A stretch of DNA of 64,000 nt from CAWCUK01 sp963798775 (GCA_963798775.1 CAWCUK010000003.1:372001-436000), one strand, 5' to 3'; counted from the stretch's first letter, positions 8,021 through 17,445 are shown. Numbers and translations are program-made. The notes: generated by a model not told the origin, from the letters alone.

Positions 8021-9185
8021 TCCTATTTTACTTTCATTAACAATTCTTGTAATTGGGCTGGTAATTACCATTATCTTTTACCGTTATATTATTATACCTA
8101 TGCGGTTAAAATATTTAAAGGAGAAACAGGATTTAAAAGCACAGCACACACAGTTAATGGCCGCTTTCGCGGAACTTGATCCTGATCCGGTCTTTCGATT
8201 TGATGATGAAGGAAGAATTATAATGGCGAACGAAGCAGGAGTAAAACTTTTCCCGAATAATTACGCTGTCGGTAAATCCCTTCATGAAATAATTCCGAAT
8301 ATAAAAAATATTGATTTAGAAAATCTGATTAAAAATAGTAAGCACTCTATTTTAATAACCCCCGTGGGCGAAGAATATTATAAATTTATATTACGCGGCA
8401 TTCCGGATCTGAATATAGGTCAGATTTATGGGAGTAATATTTCTGATTTAAAACAAACAGAAGAACAACTTATTTATGCGCTTAATCAGGCTGAAGAGTC
8501 GGAAAAACTTAAATCTTATTTTTTAGCCCAAATCTCACACGAAATACGTTCACCGTTAACCGCGGTTTTGGGTTTTAATACCATAATTCGCGAGGAAGTT
8601 AAAGAGCATTTAACCGAAGAATTGGATTATGCGTTTTTGGCAATAGAAAACAGCGGAAAAAGACTTAAGCGCACTATTGACCAACTATTAAATATGTCGC
8701 AGCTTCATTTAGGAAAAATTGAAACAAAAAAAGAAAAAATTGATCTAAATAAACTACTTAAAGGTTTGGTAGACGAATATCAATCCGAAGTGAAAGCTAA
8801 AAAACTTGATCTTTTATATGAACAAAAAATTAAAGAAACAGAATTAATAGGCGATAATTATGCCATTAACCAAATATTTTTAAATTTAGTAGACAACGCC
8901 ATTAAGTATACGGAAAAAGGTGTAATAAAAATAATTGTGAATAGGAACGAAGAAAGAAATATAATTGTTTCAGTAGCAGATTCAGGCATTGGAATGTCTC
9001 AGAATTATGTAGATAAGCTTTTTACTCCTTTTACTCAAGAAGTAATGGGGTACAACCGACCGTTTGAGGGCACAGGTATTGGTTTAGCTATTTGTAATAA
9101 ATACGCTGAATTGAATGACGCTGAGATAAAGGTTTCCAGTGTAAAAAATCATGGTTCCATTTTTACAGTAATTTTTAAAAATTGA
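7914..9185 (+). CDS. HisKA-type sensor histidine kinase with TM and PAS domain (HK2)
   Basis: A 423-residue sensor from the ATG at 7914. One TM helix (about 37-63) and a short coil lead to a PAS-like domain starting at AELDPDPVFRFDDEG (about 86-180). Then follow HisKA with H209 (ISHEIRSPL) and HATPase with N-box NLVDNAIKY, DSGIG and GTGIGLAI. From residue 35 onward the TM-PAS half is clearly homologous to HK1. Residues 1-33 are encoded inside the end of the upstream membrane protein gene in another frame, have no counterpart in HK1 and may not be native; TTG at 7947 is an alternative start. The receiver gene follows after 16 bases. Confidence 0.85.
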   Translation: MHLHFIILLQYLKSYSDSISASLKRTNLESFLNFNNPILLSLTILVIGLVITIIFYRYIIIPMRLKYLKEKQDLKAQHTQLMAAFAELDPDPVFRFDDEGRIIMANEAGVKLFPNNYAVGKSLHEIIPNIKNIDLENLIKNSKHSILITPVGEEYYKFILRGIPDLNIGQIYGSNISDLKQTEEQLIYALNQAEESEKLKSYFLAQISHEIRSPLTAVLGFNTIIREEVKEHLTEELDYAFLAIENSGKRLKRTIDQLLNMSQLHLGKIETKKEKIDLNKLLKGLVDEYQSEVKAKKLDLLYEQKIKETELIGDNYAINQIFLNLVDNAIKYTEKGVIKIIVNRNEERNIIVSVADSGIGMSQNYVDKLFTPFTQEVMGYNRPFEGTGIGLAICNKYAELNDAEIKVSSVKNHGSIFTVIFKN

Positions 9186-9201
9186 GAGGGCGGATAAATT
9201 T

Positions 9202-9579
9202 ATGAATGACAGCAAACCAAAACTTTTAATTACAGAAGACGATTTTGAAAATCAAAAGTTTTTAGAGATGTTCCTAAAAAAATATTTTGATGTTAAGATT
9301 TGCGATTCGGAACAATCATTTTATGAACTTTTAAATAATGATAGTTTTGATATTATTCTTATGGATATTTCTTTAAAAGGGAAGAAAAATGGTTTAGAAT
9401 TAACAAAAGAAATAAGGGAAAATCCGCGTTATAAAAATATTCCTATTGTTTGTTTAACCGCGCATGCTTTTAAAAAAGATAGGGAAAACGCCATTAGTTC
9501 CGGAGTGGATTCCTTTTTAACTAAGCCTGTAGAGAATAAGGTTTTAGTTAATACATTACTGGAAGCGATAAAAAAATAA
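9202..9579 (+). CDS. Stand-alone response regulator receiver (CheY-like), partner of HK2
   Basis: A 125-residue single-domain receiver with acidic pocket E12/D13/D14, phospho-acceptor D55, T86 and K108. It is a paralogue of the receiver at 4853-5254. It lies 16 bases after the HK2 gene and is very likely its substrate. With no output domain it must act through a protein partner or a relay. A perfect terminator follows. Confidence 0.92.
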   Translation: MNDSKPKLLITEDDFENQKFLEMFLKKYFDVKICDSEQSFYELLNNDSFDIILMDISLKGKKNGLELTKEIRENPRYKNIPIVCLTAHAFKKDRENAISSGVDSFLTKPVENKVLVNTLLEAIKK

Positions 9580-9599
9580 TTAGATATTGGTTTTTACGG

Positions 9600-9625
9600 A
9601 AAAAGCGGCAGAAAAGCCGCTTTTT
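9600..9625. terminator. Bidirectional terminator
   Basis: A perfect 10-bp stem (9600-9609 with 9616-9625) with a 6-base loop. It has five A on the left arm and five T on the right, so it can work in both directions. It separates the rightward receiver gene from the leftward PorV-like gene. Confidence 0.88.
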
Positions 9626-9644
9626 GTTGAAGTTCTAAGTTATT

Positions 9645-10679
9645 TCAAATACCTGTTCTTAAAAATTTAGGTTCTTCCAAAGTAAGAATTAAAGAAATTC
9701 GATGTGTATCTGGAAGCCTGTCTAACTCTGACATATTAAATCGTGCGAAAGAGTAATCGATATTAAGTTTCGGTAATTTTACTCCCGCGCCGATAGTAAA
9801 TTGTTTAACATCGTTATAACCCGCTCTAACGGAAAATAAATTCTTAAAGTTATATTCTAAGCCGGCATGCATATCGAAACTGACAGGGCCTAAATGAAAA
9901 TTACTTGCGAATCTTCTGTTCTCAAACCTAATATCAAAATCTAAAACCGGAGTTATTCTTCCACCCAGAATTTCCCAATTATATGCCGCGCCAATTTTTG
10001 CCGTTGGAGAAATAAGCTCATTTCTTCCTGTATTCCAGGCAACTAAAGTTGTTGTAATATCTTGAACATTTGCGCCCAATTCAAAATTATCAAAAGGAGT
10101 ATACCAAGCGCCCACATCAAATCCTACTCCAGTCGCGCTGAATTCGGCAATGCTTCTTCTTAAAATTTTTACATTTGCGCCGTAATAAAATTTATCGCTG
10201 TATCTTTTTGCAAAGGTAAGATAAAACGCCCAATCTTGGTCACTGAATTCTGTTATTTGACTGTAATCGAGCCGGTCATCGTTTATGTCTAAAACACCGT
10301 CACCATTAGCGTCATATAAGGCTTTGCGTGTATCAGGAATTCCGTCAACTCCGAGACGCATCGCGCTTATTCCGAAACTCATATCATTACCAAAAGGTAA
10401 AGCCACTGCGGCATAATCATAATTAACTAAATTTCCGTAACGCTCATCGTGCATTAAAGAAATTTGCGGATAATTAAGATGCGCAAGGCCGGCAGGATTA
10501 TAATAGCCGGACGTTACATCATTAGCAACCGCTACAAAAGCGCCGCCCATACCTAAAGGCCGTCCGCCTACTCCGATGGAAAGAAATTCTCCGGCATATT
10601 TTCCGATAACAGTTTGAGCTTTTACTTGAATAATAGAAAGTAAAATGAAAGAGGTGAGTAATAATATCTTTTTGGGCAT
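9645..10679 (-). CDS. PorV/PorQ-family outer-membrane beta-barrel protein
   Basis: A 344-residue exported protein with a signal peptide (about 1-21, cleaved near VKA/QT). It has the family's N-terminal block (GVGGRPLGMGGAFVAVANDVxSGYYNPAGLA) and many alternating amphipathic strands with aromatic belts, ending in a short tail. PorV/PorQ proteins are FadL-like barrels; some members serve the type IX secretion system, others have unknown transport roles. No other type IX genes are visible in this window, so a specific PorV role is not claimed. It is followed by a shared terminator at 9600-9625. Confidence 0.85.
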   Translation of the reverse strand: MPKKILLLTSFILLSIIQVKAQTVIGKYAGEFLSIGVGGRPLGMGGAFVAVANDVTSGYYNPAGLAHLNYPQISLMHDERYGNLVNYDYAAVALPFGNDMSFGISAMRLGVDGIPDTRKALYDANGDGVLDINDDRLDYSQITEFSDQDWAFYLTFAKRYSDKFYYGANVKILRRSIAEFSATGVGFDVGAWYTPFDNFELGANVQDITTTLVAWNTGRNELISPTAKIGAAYNWEILGGRITPVLDFDIRFENRRFASNFHLGPVSFDMHAGLEYNFKNLFSVRAGYNDVKQFTIGAGVKLPKLNIDYSFARFNMSELDRLPDTHRISLILTLEEPKFLRTGI

Positions 10680-10807
10680 TGAGCAGAACTCCCTTTAAAT
10701 GCTTAATTAGCTATAAAATCGTGAGAAAGATTGGTAAAAAGAGTTTGAAAGTCAAGGCTAATTTTATGTTGTTTGCGTTTTCTACACTCATTCCAAACCT
10801 TAATTTT

Positions 10808-10841
10808 CCGGATGGATTTTATTTAATATAAATCCATCCGG
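10808..10841. terminator. Perfect 12-bp inverted repeat (terminator-like hairpin)
   Basis: Arms 10808-10819 and 10830-10841 are perfectly complementary with a 10-base AT loop. The hairpin lies between the end of gpmI and the start of the PorV-like gene. Neither strand shows a clear T-run after it, so it may be an unusual terminator, an mRNA-stabilising hairpin or a binding site. Confidence 0.5.
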
Positions 10842-10880
10842 TTGTAATTATCAAAATGAAATATATTTTAATGAAATATT

Positions 10881-12512
10881 TTATTTATTAAAAGTAATCA
10901 GCGAATCGTCATAATCTTCAACTTTTTTATAACCTAAAAGATTAAGAAGTGTTGCCGCTATGTTTGTTAAACCGGGATTTTCAACATCAGCCATTCTATA
11001 TTCGCCATTATATTCAGGATCATAAATAATAAACGGTACCGGATTTAAGGTATGAGAAGTTTTCGGAATTTTTTCACCCTGGCTCATTGAATACATTACA
11101 TCCGAATTTCCGTGGTCCGCGGTTATTACGGCAATGCCTTTTACTTCGTCAATTACTTCTAAAAGTTTACCGACACATTCATCCGTGGTTTCTACAGCTA
11201 TAATAGATGCTTTTAAATTTCCCGTATGGCCAACCATATCTCCGTTTGGATAATTTAATCTTCCAAATTTGTATTCACCGGATTTTATTAATTCAATAGT
11301 CTTATCGGTAATTTCATAAGCTTTCATTTTAGGCGCTTTATCAAATTCAATTTTATCTGATGGAATTTCAACATAGGTTTCTAAATTTTCATTTATATAT
11401 CCGGATCTGTTGCCGTTCCAAAAATAAGTTACATGGCCGAATTTTTGTGTTTCAGAAATAGCAAATGATTTTACTCCTTCATCGCATAAATATTCACTTA
11501 TGGTTCTATCTAATTCGGGCGGCTGTACCAAATAATTTTGAGGAATATGAGTATCGCCGTCGTATTCCATCATTCCTACATAGTAAACATTGGGAACTCT
11601 AACTCTGTCAAATTTTGTAAAATCTTTTTCCTCAAACGCGCGGGAAATTTCAATGGCTCTGTCACCGCGGAAATTGAAAAAGATAACAGCATCGCCATCG
11701 TTAATAGTTCCGGTAGGATTTTCATCTTTATCAACAATAACGAATGGATCAAGATATTGATCGATTATATTTTCGTCTTCGGCGTAAAAGGTTTCAACGG
11801 CTTGTTTAGCCGAATGAAATTTTCTTCCTATTCCACGAACATGTGCGTCCCAGCCTCTCTTTACAATATCCCAATCGGCATTATATCTATCCATTGTAAC
11901 TTTCATTCGTCCGCCGCCGGAACCAAAATTATAATCAAATCCTTTTTCGTTTGAAATTTTATCAAGTAATTTTTGTGCCGCGTCTATATAAGTTAAAGCC
12001 GAACGGCCGGCAACATCTCTTCCGTCTAATAATGCGTGTATTCTAACTCGTTTAACATCTTCATCAGCGCATTTATTTATTAAAGCAAAAAGCTGGCGAA
12101 CATTGGAATGCACATTTCCGTCAGAAAGTAAACCGATAAAATGAGCTGTCCCGCCGTTTTTTCCTTTTTCTATTATTTTATTCCAAACTTGGGTTTTAAA
12201 GATATCGCCTGATTCTATTGATTTATTTACTAACTTTGCTCCTTGAGCAAAAACTCTACCCGCGCCAATCGCGTTATGTCCTACTTCACTGTTGCCCATA
12301 TCGTCTTCTGAAGGTAATCCTACAGCGGGTCCGTGAGCTTTTAATTGTGTATATAATTCTGATTTAAATAATTTATCAAGTACCGGAGTTTTCGCTAAAA
12401 AAACAGCGTTTCCGTCATATTCTTTTCCGATACCTATTCCGTCCATAATAACAAAAACTAAAGGTCCTTTTCGTCCGTTAAAATTTTCTAATTTTTCCAG
12501 TTTTAGAGACAT
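10881..12512 (-). CDS. gpmI: 2,3-bisphosphoglycerate-independent phosphoglycerate mutase
   Basis: A 543-residue glycolytic enzyme that interconverts 3- and 2-phosphoglycerate through a phosphoserine intermediate. It belongs to the alkaline phosphatase superfamily. The N-terminal metal-binding segment (FVIMDGIGIG), the nucleophile motif (DDMGNSEVGHNAIGAGR) and the C-terminal metal motif (TADHGNSD) followed by HTLNPVPFI are all present. The ATG at 12512 is chosen because AAGGA lies eight bases upstream; a TTG five codons earlier overlaps that site. It is single-copy in the window and not obviously in an operon. Length is slightly above the usual 510-550 range midpoint and complete. Confidence 0.95.
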   Translation of the reverse strand: MSLKLEKLENFNGRKGPLVFVIMDGIGIGKEYDGNAVFLAKTPVLDKLFKSELYTQLKAHGPAVGLPSEDDMGNSEVGHNAIGAGRVFAQGAKLVNKSIESGDIFKTQVWNKIIEKGKNGGTAHFIGLLSDGNVHSNVRQLFALINKCADEDVKRVRIHALLDGRDVAGRSALTYIDAAQKLLDKISNEKGFDYNFGSGGGRMKVTMDRYNADWDIVKRGWDAHVRGIGRKFHSAKQAVETFYAEDENIIDQYLDPFVIVDKDENPTGTINDGDAVIFFNFRGDRAIEISRAFEEKDFTKFDRVRVPNVYYVGMMEYDGDTHIPQNYLVQPPELDRTISEYLCDEGVKSFAISETQKFGHVTYFWNGNRSGYINENLETYVEIPSDKIEFDKAPKMKAYEITDKTIELIKSGEYKFGRLNYPNGDMVGHTGNLKASIIAVETTDECVGKLLEVIDEVKGIAVITADHGNSDVMYSMSQGEKIPKTSHTLNPVPFIIYDPEYNGEYRMADVENPGLTNIAATLLNLLGYKKVEDYDDSLITFNK

Positions 12513-12624
12513 AATATTCCTTCTCAATTAATCGTTCAAAATAAGTTATAAAATTTAAACAAAATTAAAGTAAAATTATATGATAATAATAGGTATTAAA
12601 ATAAGTTATCCGAGTATAGGCGGC

Positions 12625-13947
12625 TTAATTAGGTTTTAAATTTTTTAAAAAGAGAAAACCTATAACTCCGGAAAGCAATGAAGCAACTAAAATACCTACT
12701 TTTGCAATATTATTAAGTTCCTCATTTATAAAGGCAAGATTCGAAATAAACAAAGACATTGTAAATCCGATTCCGGCTAAAATTGCTGCTCCGTATATAT
12801 GTTTCCAGCCGATATTATCCGGTTTTTTTGCAATTTTTAATTTTACGCTGACCCAAGAAAAAAGAAAAATACCTAACTGTTTGCCGAAGAATAAACCTGC
12901 CGTTATTCCCAAAGTAACTGAATTTGTTAAGGATTCGAAAAAACTATCGGTTATCTGAACACCGGCGTTAGCTAAAGCAAAAACAGGCATAATTAAATAT
13001 GAAACCCATGAGGTTAAACCTGACTCAAATCTTTGGAGCGGCGGCATAATTCTCTCACAGTTCTTTTCCATTGCTTGTACAGTTGAAAGTCTTTCTTCAC
13101 TTGTTAATGTACTTTCTCCTTCTTCACCAGCTTTATCAAAATTATTTATTAAATTTTTACTGGCAGTTAAAAACTCTTTCGAATTTATTCTTGCGGAAGC
13201 GGGAATTGTAAACGCAAGAATAACTCCTGCTACTGTAGCATGAATTCCGGAGTAAAGAAATGAGAACCACAAACCTACACCCAATAATGTATAAACAAGA
13301 AGATTTCTTACTCCTAATAAATTTGAGATAATAAGAAATAGTAGAAAAATCCCTCCGATTAATAAACTAAAAAACGAAATATTTGAGGTATAGAAAAAAG
13401 CGATAACAAGGACAGCTCCGATATCATCAGCAATTGCCAGAGCGGTAATAAACACTTTTAAGGAAATAGGTACATTTTTACCTAGCAGCGCCATAATTCC
13501 AATTACAAATGCGATATCGGTTGCCATTGGAATTCCCCAGCCGCCTTCAGCATTTGAGCCGGCATTGAAAATTAAATAAATTAATGCCGGGAAAATCATT
13601 CCCCCTAATGCTGCGGCGATAGGCAGCGCGGCTTTTTGCGCGGATGAAAGTTCACCTACTAAAAATTCTCGCTTTATTTCCAATCCAACAACAAAAAAGA
13701 ATATTGCCATTAATCCGTCATTTATCCAATGATGAAGAGAATAATCCAGTCCATAATCATTAAAAAAAATTGAAAATTTAGTGTGCCATAACGCGGTATA
13801 AGATTCAGAAAAAGGGGAATTGGCCCATAATAAAGCAGCTATTGTACAGAGCATTAATACTATTCCGCCGGAGCCTTCAATGTTTATAAAAGCTTGAAAA
13901 GGAGCTTTTAATTTTTCGATCGGTGGTTTTGGAGTAATTTCTCTCAT
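12625..13947 (-). CDS. nhaA: Na+/H+ antiporter NhaA
   Basis: A 440-residue inner-membrane antiporter that exchanges sodium for protons to control pH and salt. About twelve hydrophobic helices are visible. The ion-binding segments are present: ATDIAFVIGIMALLG (first aspartate) and ALAIADDIGAVLVIA (the paired aspartates of the transport site). The N-terminal FFFVVGLEIKREFLVGELS block is also diagnostic. An inserted hydrophilic loop near residues 255-300 is longer than in the Escherichia coli protein. The gene is flanked by gpmI downstream and a terminator upstream, so it is probably its own transcript. Confidence 0.95.
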   Translation of the reverse strand: MREITPKPPIEKLKAPFQAFINIEGSGGIVLMLCTIAALLWANSPFSESYTALWHTKFSIFFNDYGLDYSLHHWINDGLMAIFFFVVGLEIKREFLVGELSSAQKAALPIAAALGGMIFPALIYLIFNAGSNAEGGWGIPMATDIAFVIGIMALLGKNVPISLKVFITALAIADDIGAVLVIAFFYTSNISFFSLLIGGIFLLFLIISNLLGVRNLLVYTLLGVGLWFSFLYSGIHATVAGVILAFTIPASARINSKEFLTASKNLINNFDKAGEEGESTLTSEERLSTVQAMEKNCERIMPPLQRFESGLTSWVSYLIMPVFALANAGVQITDSFFESLTNSVTLGITAGLFFGKQLGIFLFSWVSVKLKIAKKPDNIGWKHIYGAAILAGIGFTMSLFISNLAFINEELNNIAKVGILVASLLSGVIGFLFLKNLKPN

Positions 13948-14030
13948 TCACAAATCCCTTTGAACTAGTTTATATTATAGGATAACAATTTGTAATTATA
14001 AAAGTTCAAAAGTCGTGCAAAATAGCAAAA

Positions 14031-14056
14031 GAAACTGCCTGATGTCACAGGCAGTT
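14031..14056 (-). terminator. Terminator after the SMP-30-like gene
   Basis: A perfect 9-bp stem (14033-14041 with 14048-14056) and a 6-base loop. Read leftward it is followed by a T-rich tract (TTTCTTTT). It ends the transcript of the leftward gene at 14067-15002. Confidence 0.75.
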
Positions 14057-14066
14057 GAATAAACAC

Positions 14067-15002
14067 TTACTTGGCTGGAGAAAAAAATAATTTTAATCCC
14101 GGTATTTCCATTCGAGTTTTATAAACGGAATTAATTTCATCTTCCGTTATATAAAGAGTTTTCATGTCATCGTCCGCAAATTCCAAATTACTCGTTTTTT
14201 TACCGGGAGTTTTTATCTTTTTTATAATATTACCATCGGGGGAAATAACATAAATATTTCCGCCGCCAAAATGAGCGGCATATAAATTACCTTCAACATC
14301 AAATGCAATTCCATCGGGATCACCGCCGGGTAAATTTACAAATACGGATTTATTTACTAATAATCCTTCTTCATTTAGATCAAATTTTAATATTCTGTTT
14401 AAAGCCGATTCACATACAAAAACGTTTTTTGCGTCCGCCGAAAAAGCTATTCCGTTTGCAAAACCAATTCCTTCAGCAACCGGTTTTACTTCTTTAGTTT
14501 TTCTATCTATCCGGTAAACTACACCGTCTAAATTATTTTTATCATAAGAATGCGGATCTGTGAAATATAAATTACCTTCGGGATCAAATGCCAAATCATT
14601 TGGACGATTAAATTTTTTGCCCTGAAAACCTCCGGCATAAATTTCTGTTTTTCCGTCAGGTGAAATTTTTAATATAGCGCCTATACCGAATTCACAAGCG
14701 TAAATAGCGCTGTCAGCGCCTACTGTTAAACCGTTTGTTTGTTTTAATGTAAAAGGATTTTCAGCGGCTTTAAGAAAAACTGAAGAATCAGTATCGGAAA
14801 TTTTTATAATAAATCCGCCGTAACAGCTTGAAACATAAAGATTATTAATTCCATCCCAAGCGGGCCCTTCCGGAAAATTTAGATTTTCAGCGACTTTTTC
14901 AAACATAAAATTTTCTCGTAATTTTTGTGCAAAAGAATTATTTGAAATAAAGTAAAACACGAGGGTAACTAGAAGCAAATTGATTTGATTTTTATTCAAC
15001 AT
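14067..15002 (-). CDS. SMP-30/gluconolactonase-family secreted beta-propeller
   Basis: A 311-residue protein with a signal peptide (about 1-25, cleaved after SFA) and a six-bladed propeller. Family features include the metal-ligand glutamate in LNFPEGPAW, the RPNDLAFDPEGNLYFTDP block and GGDPDGIAFDVEGNLYAAHFGGG. Family members hydrolyse sugar lactones or similar esters with a divalent metal; the signal peptide places this one in the periplasm or outside. The exact substrate cannot be told. It is bounded by terminators on both sides and so is transcribed alone. Confidence 0.85.
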   Translation of the reverse strand: MLNKNQINLLLVTLVFYFISNNSFAQKLRENFMFEKVAENLNFPEGPAWDGINNLYVSSCYGGFIIKISDTDSSVFLKAAENPFTLKQTNGLTVGADSAIYACEFGIGAILKISPDGKTEIYAGGFQGKKFNRPNDLAFDPEGNLYFTDPHSYDKNNLDGVVYRIDRKTKEVKPVAEGIGFANGIAFSADAKNVFVCESALNRILKFDLNEEGLLVNKSVFVNLPGGDPDGIAFDVEGNLYAAHFGGGNIYVISPDGNIIKKIKTPGKKTSNLEFADDDMKTLYITEDEINSVYKTRMEIPGLKLFFSPAK

Positions 15003-15064
15003 TTAAAACCCTTTGTTTTTAAATTCTAATATAAAAAAAAATTGAGGCAGGATAAATCGGACAT

Positions 15065-15095
15065 AAAAAAAGCTGTCCCGGAAAAAAGAGACAGC
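15065..15095 (-). terminator. Terminator after the lipoprotein gene
   Basis: A 6-bp stem (15072-15077 with 15090-15095) with a 12-base loop. Read leftward it is followed by seven T (15071-15065). It ends the transcript of the gene at 15118-16263. Confidence 0.75.
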
Positions 15096-15117
15096 CGCTA
15101 GCAAAGCAGAAATAATT

Positions 15118-16263
15118 TTACTTTAGTAGTTTAATATTATCAATCCATGCTTTTACTAAACCGTCTTTAGCGAACGCTTCACCTGTAGAAATCCACAACA
15201 GAATTGATCTAGTTTCTGAATCTGTTTTGAAAGTAAACTTTTGTTCAGTCCAGTCAAAAACTCCCGATGAATAATAACCGCCTAAAATTTTTGTGAAATC
15301 TCCGTTTTTTACAACAAGAACCTGAAGTCTGCCGATATCTACTTTAGCCCAAAAAGAAACTGTATAGGATAGACCTTCCACTAAATCACTGGTATATATT
15401 GGCTGTGTTAATCCGCCTGCACTTCCGCGCGGGCCGGGAACAGTTAGAGAATCGATATAAATAATTTTTACGCTTGATTTTCCTTCCTTAAATGTCTGCT
15501 TATCCAGTTGGTAATACTTAAAGGAAGGTGTGCCTTCTGTATACTGCAGCCAAGAGCTCGGTAAAATCCCGTCGTCCGAAGTTTCAAATCCCGGATTTGT
15601 TACAAAATTAAATTCGGGTAAAGTTAAAGAAATTATATTACTCCCTGCCGTTTTCCCTAAATTGCATCCCGTATAAACACGATAATAATAAGGAATCCCC
15701 GTTCTTAAATTCGGGTCAATAAAAAAAGTATCATTAATGGAAGTTGTAGAAAAAATTAAATCACCGTTTACGGCATCTACTCCGGGTATTTGTCCTTTAT
15801 ATATTTTATACTCTTTAAATTCAGATTCTTTAGATTTGCTCCATTTAACTGATCCGGAATAATTAACAATTGTACTAGGATTGATATTATACAGAGTAGG
15901 CGGTTGTGCTAATTTTATAGGATCCATAATGGTTTCTTTTTCTGTTATATATATGGAAGTATTCTGCTCAGAAATCTGATTGTTGCTCAGTTCTTTATGA
16001 ATTTTTATTTCATGTTTACCTGTAGAAAGTTTTATAAGTTTAAATCCTCCGAAGGAATCTGTAGTTGTTCTCCAGTTTACAACATCATCTAGCTCAACAG
16101 TTGCGCCCGAAACTCCTTTGCCATTTAAAGAAACTGTTCCACTTAATGTTATTCCTGGTTCATCTTTCGGTGTTGTACCAGTGGGATCTGTTGAGTTATT
16201 TAAACATGAAGAAAAGAAGAACAAAGTAGAATATATTAATATGCCCCGAATGGCTGTCTTCAT
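15118..16263 (-). CDS. Secreted lipoprotein with carboxypeptidase-regulatory, FnIII-like and carbohydrate-binding-like domains
   Basis: A 381-residue lipoprotein. The start at 16263 is supported by AAAGGGAG upstream; a TTG seven codons earlier overlaps that site. A signal with lipobox FFSSC (Cys about 20) is followed by a carboxypeptidase-regulatory-like beta domain (about 37-110, LSGTVSLNGKGVSGATVEL), an FnIII-like segment (about 118-210) and a CBM4/9-like jelly-roll domain (about 215-381, NPGFETSDDG... ending in WIDNIKLL). The likely role is carbohydrate or surface binding at the outer membrane; no catalytic domain is visible. Confidence 0.75.
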   Translation of the reverse strand: MKTAIRGILIYSTLFFFSSCLNNSTDPTGTTPKDEPGITLSGTVSLNGKGVSGATVELDDVVNWRTTTDSFGGFKLIKLSTGKHEIKIHKELSNNQISEQNTSIYITEKETIMDPIKLAQPPTLYNINPSTIVNYSGSVKWSKSKESEFKEYKIYKGQIPGVDAVNGDLIFSTTSINDTFFIDPNLRTGIPYYYRVYTGCNLGKTAGSNIISLTLPEFNFVTNPGFETSDDGILPSSWLQYTEGTPSFKYYQLDKQTFKEGKSSVKIIYIDSLTVPGPRGSAGGLTQPIYTSDLVEGLSYTVSFWAKVDIGRLQVLVVKNGDFTKILGGYYSSGVFDWTEQKFTFKTDSETRSILLWISTGEAFAKDGLVKAWIDNIKLLK

Positions 16264-16561
16264 AAATCTCCCTTTCGTTTTCAACTACTTTTAATATATA
16301 CATATTCTTTATACCTAATTTCTCATTAAACAATATCTGTACCATTTATTATGGCTTATGAGACCTATTTAATTAGTTAGAGTTAGCAGAAAGAGCAAAA
16401 AAAAATTATTTGACAGAAAGTTAAATTTTTTAACAAAACGGTAAAAATTTTGAATCGGCGGGTTAATAAATGGTAAAAGAATTTAAGTTTATTATAAATT
16501 ATTGTATTATAAAAAAATAAAAATTAGTGAGTAATTCTTTTACAAAATTGCGGGGTTTTAG

Positions 16562-16903
16562 ATGAAATCTTTATTTCTAATTTTCTTATTAATTACTATT
16601 CCTTTAGGTTATTCATTTCAATCTTCAACTGAGGATAATATTGATAAAGCTTACCAAAACGCGAAGAAAGGAATTTATTGGGCTCTGGCAAATATTCCCG
16701 AAAGGAAAGAACATCTTAGTAATGAACTAATCGCTGATGATATACTTTACGCGGACGTTAAATTATCTAAAGAAATAGACGGAGTGAAAATAGAATCGGA
16801 AGGATTTTATAATTCAAATTCTGTTTCTATAAAAATTTATAAATCTAATAGCTCATTAATTAAAGAAGGATATTTGCGGCCCGAAAAGAAAAAGGAAAAT
16901 TAA
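16562..16903 (+). CDS. Small exported protein, unknown function
   Basis: A 113-residue protein with a clear signal peptide (about 1-20) followed by a short mixed-charge domain. I recognise no family. Its stop overlaps the stop of the leftward Rrf2 regulator by four bases. It stands alone on the plus strand between two leftward gene groups. Confidence 0.6.
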   Translation: MKSLFLIFLLITIPLGYSFQSSTEDNIDKAYQNAKKGIYWALANIPERKEHLSNELIADDILYADVKLSKEIDGVKIESEGFYNSNSVSIKIYKSNSSLIKEGYLRPEKKKEN

Positions 16904-17379
16904 TTCTTATTTAAATTTGCTTCGGCAGCATCACTTAGGGTATTTACTAAAATTTCAACTTCTTCTTCATTACCGAGTAAGTCTTTTAATGTAGTTTTAC
17001 TTAAAACGCTGTCTAGAAGGGATTGAATTGTCCTCCACAACGATCTGATGGAGCAATCGATTGTATGAGTGCAAATTAATTCTGCGCCGGCATGATCATT
17101 ACAAAAATCTGATTCAAATAGTTTCCCGCCGAGAGTGGTTAATACATCGCCAATGATTATTTTTTCTGCCGAACGGGAAAGTTTGTAGCCTCCGTTTTGT
17201 CCCCTGGTGCTTTCAATAAATCCGCCGAGCCTCAGTGCTCTTAAAAGTTTTCCAACATTCGCGGTGGAAAGTCCTTCCATTTCACTAATTTCCGGAATAG
17301 TAAGGCCATTGGAGGACGAGGATTTCCCGATTCTTAACAAACATCTTAAACCATATTCTTCTTGGGTACTAAATTTCAT
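16900..17379 (-). CDS. Rrf2-family regulator with three candidate Fe-S ligands
   Basis: A 159-residue winged-helix regulator (MKFSTQEEYGLRCLLRIG; recognition helix region GLSTANVGKLLRALRLGGFI; wing RGQNGGYKLSR). Cysteines 93, 103 and 109 are placed as in Fe-S-binding Rrf2 proteins such as IscR, though the CX9CX5C spacing is wider than IscR's CX5CX5C. It is the last gene of the leftward suf operon, 66 bases after the bacilliredoxin gene. The likely role is sensing Fe-S status and controlling the suf genes, an inference from location and family. Confidence 0.88.
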   Translation of the reverse strand: MKFSTQEEYGLRCLLRIGKSSSSNGLTIPEISEMEGLSTANVGKLLRALRLGGFIESTRGQNGGYKLSRSAEKIIIGDVLTTLGGKLFESDFCNDHAGAELICTHTIDCSIRSLWRTIQSLLDSVLSKTTLKDLLGNEEEVEILVNTLSDAAEANLNKN

Positions 17380-17445
17380 AAATGTAACGCGGCTAAATTT
17401 TATGGCTGAAGAAAAACTCTTCAGCCATAGTAATTAATAATTGAA

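Noticed and set aside
9645..10679. Evidence for a type IX secretion locus
   Set aside because: The PorV/PorQ family is broad, and no other type IX component or C-terminal sorting domain was seen in the window.
11538..11954. 138-codon open frame on the plus strand
   Set aside because: It is fully antisense to gpmI, whose protein is unmistakable, and the translation has no domain-like pattern or ribosome site.
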